From positions 1 through 32,094 of IMG/VR virus record IMGVR_UViG_3300044953_000554: a stretch of DNA of 32,094 bases. The stretch is one strand, 5' to 3'. How positions within the stretch are numbered: the first letter of the stretch is position 1; the number at the start of each line of letters is the position of its first letter. The stretch comes from a virus. This document shows positions 6,787 to 14,540 of this stretch, piece by piece. The notes under the pieces are model-generated. The model was not told the DNA's origin. It saw only the letters and a program-made list of their open reading frames with translations, and did no database searches. The position numbers were made by a program, and so were the translations under genes.

Positions 6787-6894
6787 GTGTGCCAGAAATG
6801 CGCCACAGAAGGCCACATTTGAGAGCCACGCCGGGATGAAAGCGGCTTCGATGAGTACTACGCCGAGATCAACGAGGCGGACGTCGCCGCGTAG
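6787..6894 (+). pseudogene. mini-ORF with in-frame TGA (broken or recoded)
   Basis: GTG 6787 opens a frame that gives CQKCATEGHI, meets TGA at 6820-6822, then stays open for 23 codons ending DEYYAEINEADVAA and a TAG at 6892-6894. The downstream half uses G/C in most third positions, as the true genes here do, while the other two frames do not. That suggests one small gene with a Cys-pair N-terminus and acidic C-terminus, interrupted by a nonsense change. Readthrough or a sequencing error are alternatives. The start and its ribosome binding site are weak. Confidence 0.35.
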
Positions 6895-6921
6895 CCGGTG
6901 TGGTGTGCAGGCACGGACGCG

Positions 6922-7491
6922 ATGAAGAAGGGTGCACCGCCGCCGCCCCAGCGGCGAGTGAAGACTGCCGAGCGTGGGGACGCCGAGGAGCGCGTCCACC
7001 GGCTGACGCTCCTCATGGCGTCCGGCACCTACATCACGGCCGTGACGCCGAGTGCACTCGCGGAGGAGTGGCGCATCAGCGTCGGGCAAGTGCATCGGTA
7101 TGCCGCCGAGGCAAGCCGCCGCGTTCGTTGGCTGACGCGGAACAGCGGCGAGCTCCGATCGCGGATGATGAACGTCTGCGAGACGCTCATCGCAAAGGCC
7201 GCGAGCCGGTCCAGCGCGCCGAACGAGAAGTTGTCGGGCACCGCTGCGATGGCGGAGGCATCGAGGGATCGGAACGCGATCGAGGCCGTGCGCACGATGG
7301 CCGGGCTGATCGACGCGGACGAGCGCAGCACGGTGGAGGCGATCAAGATCCTCGGGAGCAAGTACGACCCGGAGGAGCGGCCGACGCTCGAGGACGCGCT
7401 CGTCCAGCAGATCAAGGGCGAGACGAGCACGGACATGACGCACACGATCCGGATCGTCTTGACGGACGATCCTGCGCGTGACCGTGGCTGA
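6922..7491 (+). CDS. terminase small subunit candidate
   Basis: 189 aa from ATG 6922; in-frame GTG 6898 is an alternative. An N-terminal basic tail leads to a helix-turn-helix at about 45-75 (TPSALAEEWRISVGQVHRYA), as in many small terminases that bind the packaging site on phage DNA. A long helical region follows (about 80-155) that could form the oligomerisation core, then a C-terminal tail that would contact the large subunit. It overlaps the terminase large subunit by 14 bp, so the two are probably made together. The call rests on HTH plus position; sequence identity to a known TerS was not established. Confidence 0.62.
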   Translation: MKKGAPPPPQRRVKTAERGDAEERVHRLTLLMASGTYITAVTPSALAEEWRISVGQVHRYAAEASRRVRWLTRNSGELRSRMMNVCETLIAKAASRSSAPNEKLSGTAAMAEASRDRNAIEAVRTMAGLIDADERSTVEAIKILGSKYDPEERPTLEDALVQQIKGETSTDMTHTIRIVLTDDPARDRG

Positions 7492-8863
7492 TGTAGAAGT
7501 CCGCCTGAACCGGCCGCAGTCAGCCGCCTTCCGAGCCATTCAGCCACGCACCACGACGACCCTGAAGTTTGGCCGAGGGGTCGGGAAGAGCTGGTTCCAG
7601 CGATTCTGTTGGTACAAGCTGGTGGCCGAGTACGACGGGGTCGAGCGTGCTGGGACGCAAGGACTGCGAGGCATCCGGATCGTACTCCTGATGCCGACGT
7701 TCAAGCAGTGCGTCGACACGCACGGGGCGCTGCTCCAGGCCGAACTTGACGGGCGGTGGTCCTTTCTCGGCGGGCGCGTGAACCGAACGCGATGGCGCGT
7801 CGACTTTCCGGGCGGCTCGTGGATCCAGTTCTTCGGCGCTGAAAACGCCGACGCGGCCCGCGGTCTGCGCTGTGACTTCGTCAGCCCAGACGAGTGCGAC
7901 GACACCGACCAGAGCGTGTTCGAGGCCATCGTCCAGCCGTGGTTCTCGGAGCCGTGGTCGCTGGGCATCACGCTCGCGTCGGGGACGCCGCGCCGTGGCC
8001 GCTACGGGCTGCTCTACAAGCTCTGGAGGCTCGGGCAGGACGGCGTCGCCGGGTTTCACAGCTTCCACGCGACCTACCGGGACGTGCCCGAGAACGTGTC
8101 GCAGGAGTACGTGGAGCGGCTGCGAGCCGTCACATCGCCCGAGCTCTTCGCCCGCGAGTGGGAGGCGAACGAAGACGCCGCAGAGGGCCTGGTCTACAGC
8201 ATCTTCCGCGAGGCGTTCCACGTGCGCCCACCCGTGCCGGAGACGCGGTGGAACGAGATCCTCATCGGCGTGGATCATGGCTACGAAGACCCTGGCGTGT
8301 TCGTCGTGTGCGGCGTCGCGGGGCAGGGCAAGGACGCGGCCGTGCACGTGCTCGAGGAGCACTACCGAACGCACAAGACGGAGGAGTACTGGGTCTCGCT
8401 GGCGGCCGAGGTCGACCGACGCTTCAGCGTGAAGGGCACAAAGCCGAGGTGGTACGCGGACCCGTCCCAGCCGGCGAGGATCGAGGCCATCCGGCGAGTA
8501 GGGTGCCGGGTCGAGCCGGCCGCGAACGCGATCGACGATGGCGTGTCGGCAGTGGCCGATCGACTGGTGGTTCGGCACTACAACCCGCTCTCGCCTGTCT
8601 GCACGGGATGCGGTGGTACAGGGTGTGCGCTGTGCAGGGCCACGACAGACGCTCAAGCGCGGCTGTACGTGTCGCCAGAATGCAAGAACACCATCGCCGA
8701 GTTCGGCGAGTACCGGCGCAGGCGTGACCCGAGGAATCGCGAGCGAGTGACGGACGACATCGAGGACAAGAACAACCACGCCATGGACGCGCTCCGCTAC
8801 GCCATCTTTTCGCGCTTCGGCGCCCCGCCGCGCACGCGCACCGAGTTCGGTCCCGGCTACTAA
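7478..8863 (+). CDS. terL: terminase large subunit
   Basis: 461 aa from GTG 7478. This is the packaging motor that pumps DNA into the prohead and cuts it. ATPase half: Walker A GRGVGKS at 32-38, Walker B ending SPDE with D138/E139, coupling motif ASGTPR at 167-172. Nuclease half: acidic residues in GVDHGYEDP (D266), WYADPSQP (D328) and NNHAMDALRYAIF (D437), the RNase-H-like triad of terminases. Between the second and third acids there is a four-cysteine cluster, C375-x2-C378-x4-C383-x2-C386, an apparent zinc knuckle that resembles the DnaJ CxxCxGxG style and is not part of the core fold. Length is normal for the family. Confidence 0.92.
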   Translation: MTVADVEVRLNRPQSAAFRAIQPRTTTTLKFGRGVGKSWFQRFCWYKLVAEYDGVERAGTQGLRGIRIVLLMPTFKQCVDTHGALLQAELDGRWSFLGGRVNRTRWRVDFPGGSWIQFFGAENADAARGLRCDFVSPDECDDTDQSVFEAIVQPWFSEPWSLGITLASGTPRRGRYGLLYKLWRLGQDGVAGFHSFHATYRDVPENVSQEYVERLRAVTSPELFAREWEANEDAAEGLVYSIFREAFHVRPPVPETRWNEILIGVDHGYEDPGVFVVCGVAGQGKDAAVHVLEEHYRTHKTEEYWVSLAAEVDRRFSVKGTKPRWYADPSQPARIEAIRRVGCRVEPAANAIDDGVSAVADRLVVRHYNPLSPVCTGCGGTGCALCRATTDAQARLYVSPECKNTIAEFGEYRRRRDPRNRERVTDDIEDKNNHAMDALRYAIFSRFGAPPRTRTEFGPGY

Positions 8864-8869
8864 GGCGTC

Positions 8870-10657
8870 ATGTTGTCGTCCCAGTATGCCGCGGAGCGCG
8901 ACCTCGCCGAGAAAACGCTCCGGGCGAACGTTGCGGCGCGAGCCTCTCGCATGGACATGCTGGTCCGCTATGCCGAAGGGCGCCAGTACGAGGGCCGCCC
9001 GTCATTCTGGGACGGGTCGGTGCCGCTCTTCCGACGGGCGCCATGCGTGGTCTATGCGGCGCCGGCCATGGCAGCGCACTCGTTCGTTGCACTCTTGCTG
9101 GGGGATGACCGGTTCTGCGGCCTGACCTCGCATCCTGGCGAGAACGATGCGGCGTTCGACGAGGCGTTCGGTCTGGACGAGACCGACTCGGCCACGCTGG
9201 ACCGATTCATCGAGTCGATGCTCCGGCGCGGGCACGTGATGCGGTCGCTTCGAGCGTTGCTCTACCGGTCGCTCGTGGCAGGTTGCGCGGTGGCAGTCGG
9301 CTCGATGCGATACGGCACGCCCGCCCTTTCGACCCTCCCCGCCGAGTGGTGCACGGCGGATCGCGGGGCCGACGGCCAGGTGATCATGCTGGAGGTTCTC
9401 TACCCGCAGATCGAGGACGAGACCGCGGCCGACGGGTCAAAGCATCCGGTGTGCATGCTGTACCGGCGAGTCATCGACGGCACGACCGACACGACCTACC
9501 TCCCGACGCGAGCTCTACTCGACGGCACAAGGCCGGAGGAGTGGCGCGTCGACCAGGAGCGCACGGTCGAGCACGGCTTCGGGTTCTGCCCGGTCGTCTG
9601 GTACGCCAACCGGCATGAGTCAAATGACCTGGTGGCAGATTCAGGGCGTGCGATCCATGACCTGGTGCTCGACGAGCTCGACGGGCTGAACTTCGCGCTG
9701 TCGGTGCGGCACCGCGCCGCGATGATGTTGGGCGACCCGATGATCGTCGAGATCGGCGTCGACAAGGACTACCAGCAGGCGCCGCAGAGTTCGGTCTGGC
9801 GCAGCGCGCACATGGGTCCGGGCGACCACCCGGACAACTACAGGTGGGGCCGCTGGGAGCAAAGCGGCGCCACGGGGACGATGAAAGGCCCGGGGACGAC
9901 GTGGCGGTACGAATCGCCGCAGACGAAGGTCGACATCCTCACGCTGCCATCGGGCGCGCTCGACCCGCTCGTCAAGAACGCCGACGATCTCCTCGCCACC
10001 GTGGCCGAGAGCATGGCCTGGGTCCCCACGGACGCGAAGCAGTTGAACCTCGGCACGGCACCGAGCGGCCGGGCGTTCGAGTGGCTGCACAAGAAGCAGA
10101 TCGACCGCTGTCTCGAACTGCGAGAGGACTTCGGCGAGGACTGCATTCTGGCGTGCGTGGGGATGCTGCTCCGCATGGTCCTTGCGACCCCGGCGGCGCG
10201 GGTCCGGCTCGGCGGGGTCGGTGAGGTGCAGGCGATCCTGGGGCGCTTTCTCGTGGCCGTCGAGGGCGGGTTCGACTGGGTGCCGCCAGAGTTCAAGTGC
10301 AAGTGGGGGCCGTTCTTCCCGCCGACCGAGGCGGACATGAAGCTCGTGAGCGAGGCGGCGCGAGCCGATCTCCTCGCCGGCATCATCACGAAGCGCACCG
10401 CCGTCGAGCGGCTTGCGCCGTTCTACGCCATCAAGAACGTGGACCAGTACCTCGAGGCACTCGAGGGAGAGGCGGCCGAGCGAGAGGGCGCTCTCGAGGG
10501 CGCTCTGCGGAACCTCCAGCGAGCGAACGCCGAGGAGGCGGAGGATGAGGGCGAACGCGTTGCAGCGCCCGCGGTCGCGAAGCCTGTTCCGCCGCGCAGA
10601 GCGACGGTGGAGGTCGGCGTGGTGCGAGGCCGCACGCGAGCGGCCGTAGGAGGATGA
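8870..10657 (+). CDS. portal protein
   Basis: 595 aa from ATG 8870, directly after the terminase. Portal proteins form the twelve-fold ring at one capsid vertex through which DNA enters and leaves. Size, position and content agree: an N-terminal helical part, a mixed alpha/beta wing, a segment DLVLDELDGLNFALSVRHRA typical of the ring region, and a long charged C-terminal helix (EALEGEAAEREGALEGALRN) that would form the barrel. The stop overlaps the Dps-like gene's ATG. Subfamily not determined, but the following Mu-F/SPP1-gp7-type gene suits an SPP1/Mu-like head module. Confidence 0.85.
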   Translation: MLSSQYAAERDLAEKTLRANVAARASRMDMLVRYAEGRQYEGRPSFWDGSVPLFRRAPCVVYAAPAMAAHSFVALLLGDDRFCGLTSHPGENDAAFDEAFGLDETDSATLDRFIESMLRRGHVMRSLRALLYRSLVAGCAVAVGSMRYGTPALSTLPAEWCTADRGADGQVIMLEVLYPQIEDETAADGSKHPVCMLYRRVIDGTTDTTYLPTRALLDGTRPEEWRVDQERTVEHGFGFCPVVWYANRHESNDLVADSGRAIHDLVLDELDGLNFALSVRHRAAMMLGDPMIVEIGVDKDYQQAPQSSVWRSAHMGPGDHPDNYRWGRWEQSGATGTMKGPGTTWRYESPQTKVDILTLPSGALDPLVKNADDLLATVAESMAWVPTDAKQLNLGTAPSGRAFEWLHKKQIDRCLELREDFGEDCILACVGMLLRMVLATPAARVRLGGVGEVQAILGRFLVAVEGGFDWVPPEFKCKWGPFFPPTEADMKLVSEAARADLLAGIITKRTAVERLAPFYAIKNVDQYLEALEGEAAEREGALEGALRNLQRANAEEAEDEGERVAAPAVAKPVPPRRATVEVGVVRGRTRAAVGG

Positions 10658-11139
10658 TGTTCGAGTCGACCTTGCCCCGGACCGACGAGGATCGGCAGCG
10701 GATCGCCGACGTGCTGAATCCCTGCGTCGCTTCGGGGATCGACCTCTACAACGCCGCGAAGTTCGCGCACTGGAACGTGCGAGGCCCCGCGTTCGGGCCG
10801 TTGCACGCGCTCTTCGGTGACGTCGCGAGCGTCGCGGCCGAGCAAGTGGACATCCTCGCGGAACGCGTCTCGCAGGTCGGCGTGCTCGCGCTGGGCACGA
10901 CGCAGCAGGTCGCGGCCGAGTCCAGGCTGGACGACATGCCGACGGACGAGACCGATGGCTACGCGCTCTGCCGGATCCTGTTCGACCGGGTGCGGCAGTG
11001 CGTGGCGTTGCTCTCGCAGGCTCGAAACGACAGCGACGACCTCGGTGCGCTCGACACGTCGCAACTCCTGAGCGACGCCATCCTGGCGTTCGACAAGCTC
11101 GGCTGGATGCTCGTGGCGCACATCCCCCGCGGTGCCTGA
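10654..11139 (+). CDS. dps: Dps-family ferritin (DNA-protection protein)
   Basis: 161 aa. Dps proteins form hollow dodecamers that oxidise Fe(II) using hydrogen peroxide and store the iron; many also bind DNA. The family signature is clear: LYNAAKFAHWNVRGPAFGPL, then VDILAERV. H39, H51, D66 and E70 have the same spacing as the ferroxidase residues of E. coli Dps (H51, H63, D78, E82), so catalysis is probably intact. The end (LLSDAILAFDKLGWMLVAH) also fits. There is no Lys-rich N-terminal tail. Two ATGs stand in tandem at 10654 and 10657; AGGAGG (10648-10653) is too close to either, so reinitiation after the portal gene is likely. Placement between portal and minor head genes is unusual. Confidence 0.88.
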   Translation: MMFESTLPRTDEDRQRIADVLNPCVASGIDLYNAAKFAHWNVRGPAFGPLHALFGDVASVAAEQVDILAERVSQVGVLALGTTQQVAAESRLDDMPTDETDGYALCRILFDRVRQCVALLSQARNDSDDLGALDTSQLLSDAILAFDKLGWMLVAHIPRGA

Positions 11140-11890
11140 CCTCGTTGTCCCTCGCGACGTGCGACGGGTGCACCGCGAAGCTCAAGCCGCCATGCTGGGC
11201 GTGGAGGCCGCCTCCAGACGCGCGATGGCGGCCACGGTGGCCGACGTCGCCAAGCGGAACGCCGGCCGCGCCACGTACCTCCCAGAGGCCAGCAGCGCAC
11301 TCCGAACTCGGCTCGGGCCGCTCCTGCTCGAGACGCGGCGGGCGGCCCGTGTGGCCGGCTCGCGAGCGCTCGCGAAAGAACTCGCCGTCGCGGCCAAGGT
11401 GGCCGCGGACTACGGCGTCGAACTTCCAGGGACAACCGAGATCGCGCCCCTCGCCGAGGTCGACCGCGAGCAGACGACGAGTCTCGCGGCCGACTACGCG
11501 GAATCGGTCATCGCGAAGGCGCACGAAGGGCGCGGCACAGGGGTCACCCTCTCCGACGTCGTCAAGGCGCTCACGTACCGCGTCGACCGGCTCGCGGCGA
11601 CCGAGACGGCGCAAGCGTTCAACGGCCAGCGGGTGATGGCGGAACGTGCCTACCGAGCCCAGTACGCGGGGACGCAGTGGTTCCCGGCTATGGTGAAGGT
11701 CTGGGATGCGACGCTCGACCGTCGCGTCTGCCGAGTCTGCACCGGCAAGGCCGGGCAGGTGCGGCCGTGGGGCATCTCGTGGGCCGGTCTTGAGCCAGGC
11801 CAGCCACACGTCAACTGCCGATGCACGAGCATGATGCTGTTCGCCCCGATCTACATGGGGCGCGAGTTCATCGAGGACGAGGCGGCGTAG
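11132..11890 (+). CDS. minor head protein (Mu F / SPP1 gp7 family)
   Basis: 252 aa from GTG 11132, overlapping the Dps stop by 8 bp. Mu-F/SPP1-gp7-type proteins sit inside the capsid near the portal in a few copies. The signature is the C-terminal part: RLAATETAQAFNGQR, then WDATLDRRVCRVC with C200-x2-C203, then PHVNCRC with H226, C229 and C231. This Cys/His set probably binds a metal. The N-terminal half is helical and basic. The family position after the portal is standard, except that the Dps gene is inserted between them. No extra toxin domain is fused to its end. Confidence 0.82.
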   Translation: MPDLVVPRDVRRVHREAQAAMLGVEAASRRAMAATVADVAKRNAGRATYLPEASSALRTRLGPLLLETRRAARVAGSRALAKELAVAAKVAADYGVELPGTTEIAPLAEVDREQTTSLAADYAESVIAKAHEGRGTGVTLSDVVKALTYRVDRLAATETAQAFNGQRVMAERAYRAQYAGTQWFPAMVKVWDATLDRRVCRVCTGKAGQVRPWGISWAGLEPGQPHVNCRCTSMMLFAPIYMGREFIEDEAA

Positions 11891-11933
11891 TCCGCGAACC
11901 AACCCCCCATTCAACTCCGCGAGGGTCTGCCGC

Positions 11934-12026
11934 ATGGCTTCGACGATCTCCATCCCGACCGCCGCAAACGTGGGCGGCTTCTCGACCGTCTGGTTCGAGT
12001 ACACCCGCAAGACGCTGACGAGCTGA
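11934..12026 (+). CDS. 30-residue small protein
   Basis: ATG 11934 follows GAGGG (11921-11925) at a good distance and runs 30 codons to TGA 12024-12026, which overlaps the next ATG. The peptide (N-terminus MASTISIPTAANVGGFSTVW) is neutral and rather hydrophobic with a basic end. It is probably a real small gene in the head operon, of unknown role. Confidence 0.45.
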   Translation: MASTISIPTAANVGGFSTVWFEYTRKTLTS

Positions 12027-12232
12027 TGATCTGCGACGACTGCGGCGCCACGGTGGACGAGTCGCGTGCGTTCGGCACGCCCGCCGGCTGGGTCTACCCC
12101 TGTGGCTCGTGCGCGTGTCGAATGATTGTCGTGCCGCTGACTGAGGTCGAGCAACTCGACGAAGTGGGCGCCGACCCGTCGGGGCCGACCGTCAAGAAGA
12201 CCACCGTTCGTTCGATGAAGAGAGACCGCTGA
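12026..12232 (+). CDS. zinc-ribbon microprotein 1
   Basis: 68 aa from ATG 12026 (ATGA overlap with the 30-residue gene). It starts CDDC (C3, C6) and has a second cluster YPCGSCAC at about 25-31: two Cys pairs separated by about 20 residues, a classic zinc-ribbon plan. The rest is acidic, then a basic tail. It is the first of three consecutive small genes with Cys pairs in the head operon. Function unknown; the arrangement suggests a small structural or regulatory protein rather than an enzyme. Confidence 0.62.
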   Translation: MICDDCGATVDESRAFGTPAGWVYPCGSCACRMIVVPLTEVEQLDEVGADPSGPTVKKTTVRSMKRDR

Positions 12233-12603
12233 TGGCCTGCTCCTCGCCCGGCTGTTCGTGCGATGCGTTCTACGCTTCGCTCGGGGACTTTGGGATGCAG
12301 AGGCGGTGTCGCCTGTGTGGGTCGACGTGGCTCGACCAGGACCCGGCGCCGGCCTTGGCCGCCGCGTCGGCCCTGGACGCCCCGATGGTGCGAACGACGC
12401 CACGCGCTCGGAGCGAGACCGCAACGACCACGAACGCTGTGGCGGACGTGGTGACCATGGCGCGACAGCGCCTCGCGGAGGTGCGCAACGAAGCGGCCCA
12501 CCTCGAGCTGAGGCTCGCCGTACTGCGGACCGAAGAAACGATGCTGGCGGCCATGGTGCGGGCCGCCGATGACGTCGCCGCGCCTGACCCCTGCCAGAAC
12601 TGA
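12232..12603 (+). CDS. zinc-ribbon plus coiled-coil protein 2
   Basis: 123 aa from ATG 12232, overlapping the previous stop. The N-terminus carries C3, C8 and C10, then CRLC at 26-29 followed by GSTW, consistent with a zinc ribbon. After a Thr/Ala-rich linker there is a long helix with heptad character (VVTMARQRLAEVRNEAAHLE, then LRLAVLRTEETMLAAMV), so the protein may oligomerise. No family is recognised. Its place between the minor head and scaffold genes suggests a virion or assembly factor. Confidence 0.6.
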   Translation: MACSSPGCSCDAFYASLGDFGMQRRCRLCGSTWLDQDPAPALAAASALDAPMVRTTPRARSETATTTNAVADVVTMARQRLAEVRNEAAHLELRLAVLRTEETMLAAMVRAADDVAAPDPCQN

Positions 12604-12613
12604 AGGGCAACCC

Positions 12614-12796
12614 ATGAAAACGTGCCTCGTGTGCAGCGCCGACGTGCCCGATGAGTCGGTGACGTGCGCATCCTGCGGCTGCTGTGACCTCGCTCAGGTC
12701 GCGGCGGCGAACGACGAGCCGCCGCCGCCGCCTGCCGGCGAGGACTCCACCGACGAGCCGCCGCCTGCCGGCGAGAAGCGGAAGCGGGGGCGCTGA
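12614..12796 (+). CDS. zinc-ribbon microprotein 3
   Basis: 60 aa from ATG 12614, chosen over in-frame 12569 because GAAGGG (12602-12607) precedes it and because 12569 lies inside the previous gene. It opens CLVC (C4, C7), then CASCGCC at about 20-26: two Cys pairs as in treble-clef/zinc-ribbon peptides. The second half is Pro/Glu/Asp-rich with PPPAGE repeated and a basic KRKRGR end. The stop overlaps the next ATG. Confidence 0.6.
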   Translation: MKTCLVCSADVPDESVTCASCGCCDLAQVAAANDEPPPPPAGEDSTDEPPPAGEKRKRGR

Positions 12797-13233
12797 TGTT
12801 CGCGTTCGACGAGTTCGTCATCAGCGGCACGTCGCCTGCGTCGGCGTCAACCGCCGTGCTCGCGACCGAGTTCAGCGTCGCGCGGTTCATCTCGCTCGCC
12901 GTGGAATGTGAGGTCGTCGGCGCCACGGGCGGGACGCTCGACATCTACTTCCAGATCCGAGGCGCCAACGCGGCGGTGTCGACCGACTGGTACGACTACG
13001 CGCACCTGCCCCAGATTGCCGCAGGAGCAGCGGCCTCCGTTCGGGCGATGTCGTTCTCGCGCCTCGCGCAGCAGACCACCATCACCACGATCGGCAAGAA
13101 CACGTCGCCGGCACTCGCGGCGAACACGGTCGTCGGCGGCACGTTCGGCGGAGCGATGCGGATCCTGTGCGTGGCTGGCGTCGGCACCTCGGCCGGCGCC
13201 GCCCTCGCGTTTCATTTCCTAGGGTCGAACTGA
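12796..13233 (+). CDS. small beta-rich virion protein, capsid-proximal
   Basis: 145 aa from ATG 12796 (TGATG overlap). The sequence alternates hydrophobic and polar residues with many Gly/Ala/Thr (ISLAVECEVVGATGGTLDIY, then FQIRGANAAVSTDWYDY) and ends LCVAGVGTSAGAALAFHFLG. It shares this plan (tl..yfQ.s...W.dy, then r.l.v.GvG...) with the protein at 15675-16085 on the other side of the capsid genes, so the two may be paralogues. Probably a head decoration or fibre-like protein; no known family is recognised. Confidence 0.6.
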   Translation: MFAFDEFVISGTSPASASTAVLATEFSVARFISLAVECEVVGATGGTLDIYFQIRGANAAVSTDWYDYAHLPQIAAGAAASVRAMSFSRLAQQTTITTIGKNTSPALAANTVVGGTFGGAMRILCVAGVGTSAGAALAFHFLGSN

Positions 13234-13265
13234 CCCGCTGAAACCACCCCCAACAAGGAACCACC

Positions 13266-13664
13266 ATGGCCGCAGTCACCGGCACCGTCAACAGCGTGCG
13301 CCTGCTCGATCTCGCGTCGGGCCCCACGTTCGACTCCAGCACCAACCTCGTCCACAGCGCCGTCATCTACGTCTCGTTCACCGGCACCTATGCGCAGTCG
13401 GATGACGGCACGATCGCTGCGGCGAACACCGCCATCGCGAACGCGCGCCGCGACGGCAAGACCGTCACGATCCACAGCGCAGCGTTGCACTCCTCGGGCC
13501 TCGAAGGCACGACGGCGATCGGCACGTACACGACCATCTCGCACTCGGGCGGCACGCTCACCGTGCAGCTCTCGACCGGCGCCCTCACGGCCGAGCACGC
13601 GAACGCGGCGCTCGGCACCTTCAACCGCGACATCGGGATCTACGTCTCGTACGTCCTGAGCTGA
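13266..13664 (+). CDS. small virion protein (putative head decoration)
   Basis: 132 aa from ATG 13266 with AAGGAA at 13255-13260. It is Thr/Ser/Ala-rich and mostly beta-like (LVHSAVIYVSFTGTYAQSDD, then GTYTTISHSGGTLTVQLSTG), with one helix between. No Cys and no transmembrane segment. Lying two genes before the major capsid protein, it fits a capsid-decoration or accessory head protein. This is inferred from place and composition, not from a recognised family. Confidence 0.58.
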   Translation: MAAVTGTVNSVRLLDLASGPTFDSSTNLVHSAVIYVSFTGTYAQSDDGTIAAANTAIANARRDGKTVTIHSAALHSSGLEGTTAIGTYTTISHSGGTLTVQLSTGALTAEHANAALGTFNRDIGIYVSYVLS

Positions 13665-13730
13665 GCGGTCCGCCACGCGGCCCAGCGACGCCGTGTAGCG
13701 ACACGTCCTTGCGTCGCATCCTCCAACGCT

Positions 13731-13750
13731 CTCGCGGGCGACATCGCGAG
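13731..13750. promoter_or_regulatory. hairpin before the scaffold ribosome binding site
   Basis: CTCGCG (13731-13736) and CGCGAG (13745-13750) can pair around an 8-nt loop. The TAGGAG ribosome binding site of the scaffold gene starts at the next base. It lies in a 101-bp gap (13665-13765) that holds no gene. It could tune translation or mark an mRNA processing site ahead of scaffold and capsid; evidence is weak. Confidence 0.28.
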
Positions 13751-13765
13751 TAGGAGACCCCCCCC

Positions 13766-14494
13766 ATGAGTGAAACCGCCACCGCGGCGCCTGCACAGGC
13801 GCCCGCAACGCCGCCGCCCACCGTCGAGACGCCCGCCGTGGGCACCTCGACCCCGGCCGCTCCCCCCCCGACGGACGACGTGCGCATGTCGAGTTCGGCC
13901 TTGAAGGCCAGACTCGAGGAGGAGCGGCAGAAGGGCGCACGGAAGGCCGAAGAGTCGATCGCGAAAACGCTCGGCGTCTCGGTCGACGAAGCCCGCGCCG
14001 CCATCGAGAAGGCCCGCGCGCTCGAGGCCGAGAAGCTCTCGGAGCTCGAGAAGCGCGACCTCGCGATCAAGGATCTGACCCCGAAGGCCCAGCGCGCCGC
14101 CGAGCTCGAGGCCGTCGTGCTGGCGCAATCCACGGCAGCGATGGCGGCCTTGTCGGAGTCGCAACGCGCCGCCGTTCAGGCCGTCGCGGGCGACGACCCC
14201 GTGCGCGTACTGAGCACGATCCAGGCGATGCGCCCCACGTGGGAGAGCGCGCCCGTCGTCGAGGCGCCGGCCTCGCAGACCACAATCCAAACCGTGCCGC
14301 CTACTCGGGTGCAGCCTCCGGCGCATACCGAGGTGACGAACGCACAAGTGCCGCCGAGGCCCCCCATGGGTGTGGACCACCTCGCCGAGTACGAGCGACT
14401 GGCGGCCAACCCGAACGGGGGCCGGTTCGCTGCCGCCGTGTACTACGCGGCCAACGCGGCGGCCATCGACATCCAACGCAAGCACCGAGCGTAA
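13766..14494 (+). CDS. capsid scaffolding protein
   Basis: 242 aa from ATG 13766 with TAGGAG at 13751-13756. It has the usual scaffold make-up: a Pro/Ala/Thr-rich disordered N-terminus (1-40), a long charged coiled-coil region (about 45-125, for example EEERQKGARKAEESIAKTLG and ALEAEKLSELEKRDLAIKDL), a flexible middle, and a short helical C-terminus that would touch the shell. Scaffolds guide prohead assembly and leave before packaging is complete. It directly precedes the major capsid gene, the standard order. No protease motif is seen in it. Confidence 0.75.
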   Translation: MSETATAAPAQAPATPPPTVETPAVGTSTPAAPPPTDDVRMSSSALKARLEEERQKGARKAEESIAKTLGVSVDEARAAIEKARALEAEKLSELEKRDLAIKDLTPKAQRAAELEAVVLAQSTAAMAALSESQRAAVQAVAGDDPVRVLSTIQAMRPTWESAPVVEAPASQTTIQTVPPTRVQPPAHTEVTNAQVPPRPPMGVDHLAEYERLAANPNGGRFAAAVYYAANAAAIDIQRKHRA

Positions 14495-14540
14495 GCCAGT
14501 GAACCTGGGACTGCGACTCGGCTGAGGACACAAAACAGAC

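Larger units (their letters stand above)
6743..6921. other. early/late junction spacer
   Basis: About 180 bp between the early block and the packaging genes. It holds the palindrome CGCTAGCG (6737-6744, across the upstream stop), a short inverted repeat CTAGC-CTTTT-GCTAG (6762-6776), and a mini-ORF interrupted by an in-frame TGA (6787-6894). This is a plausible site for a late promoter or regulator binding, but no convincing promoter boxes are visible. Confidence 0.45.

Noticed and set aside
6836-6925. 29-codon frame overlapping the small terminase start by ATGA
   Set aside because: Arg/Thr/Ser-rich with poor third-position G/C; it looks like a shadow of the broken mini-ORF in the neighbouring frame.
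9641-12610. 989-residue frame on the - strand
   Set aside because: It runs opposite to portal, Dps and minor-head genes that have clear motifs, is very Arg/Pro/Ala-rich and has no recognisable domain. Long antisense frames are expected in GC-rich coding DNA.
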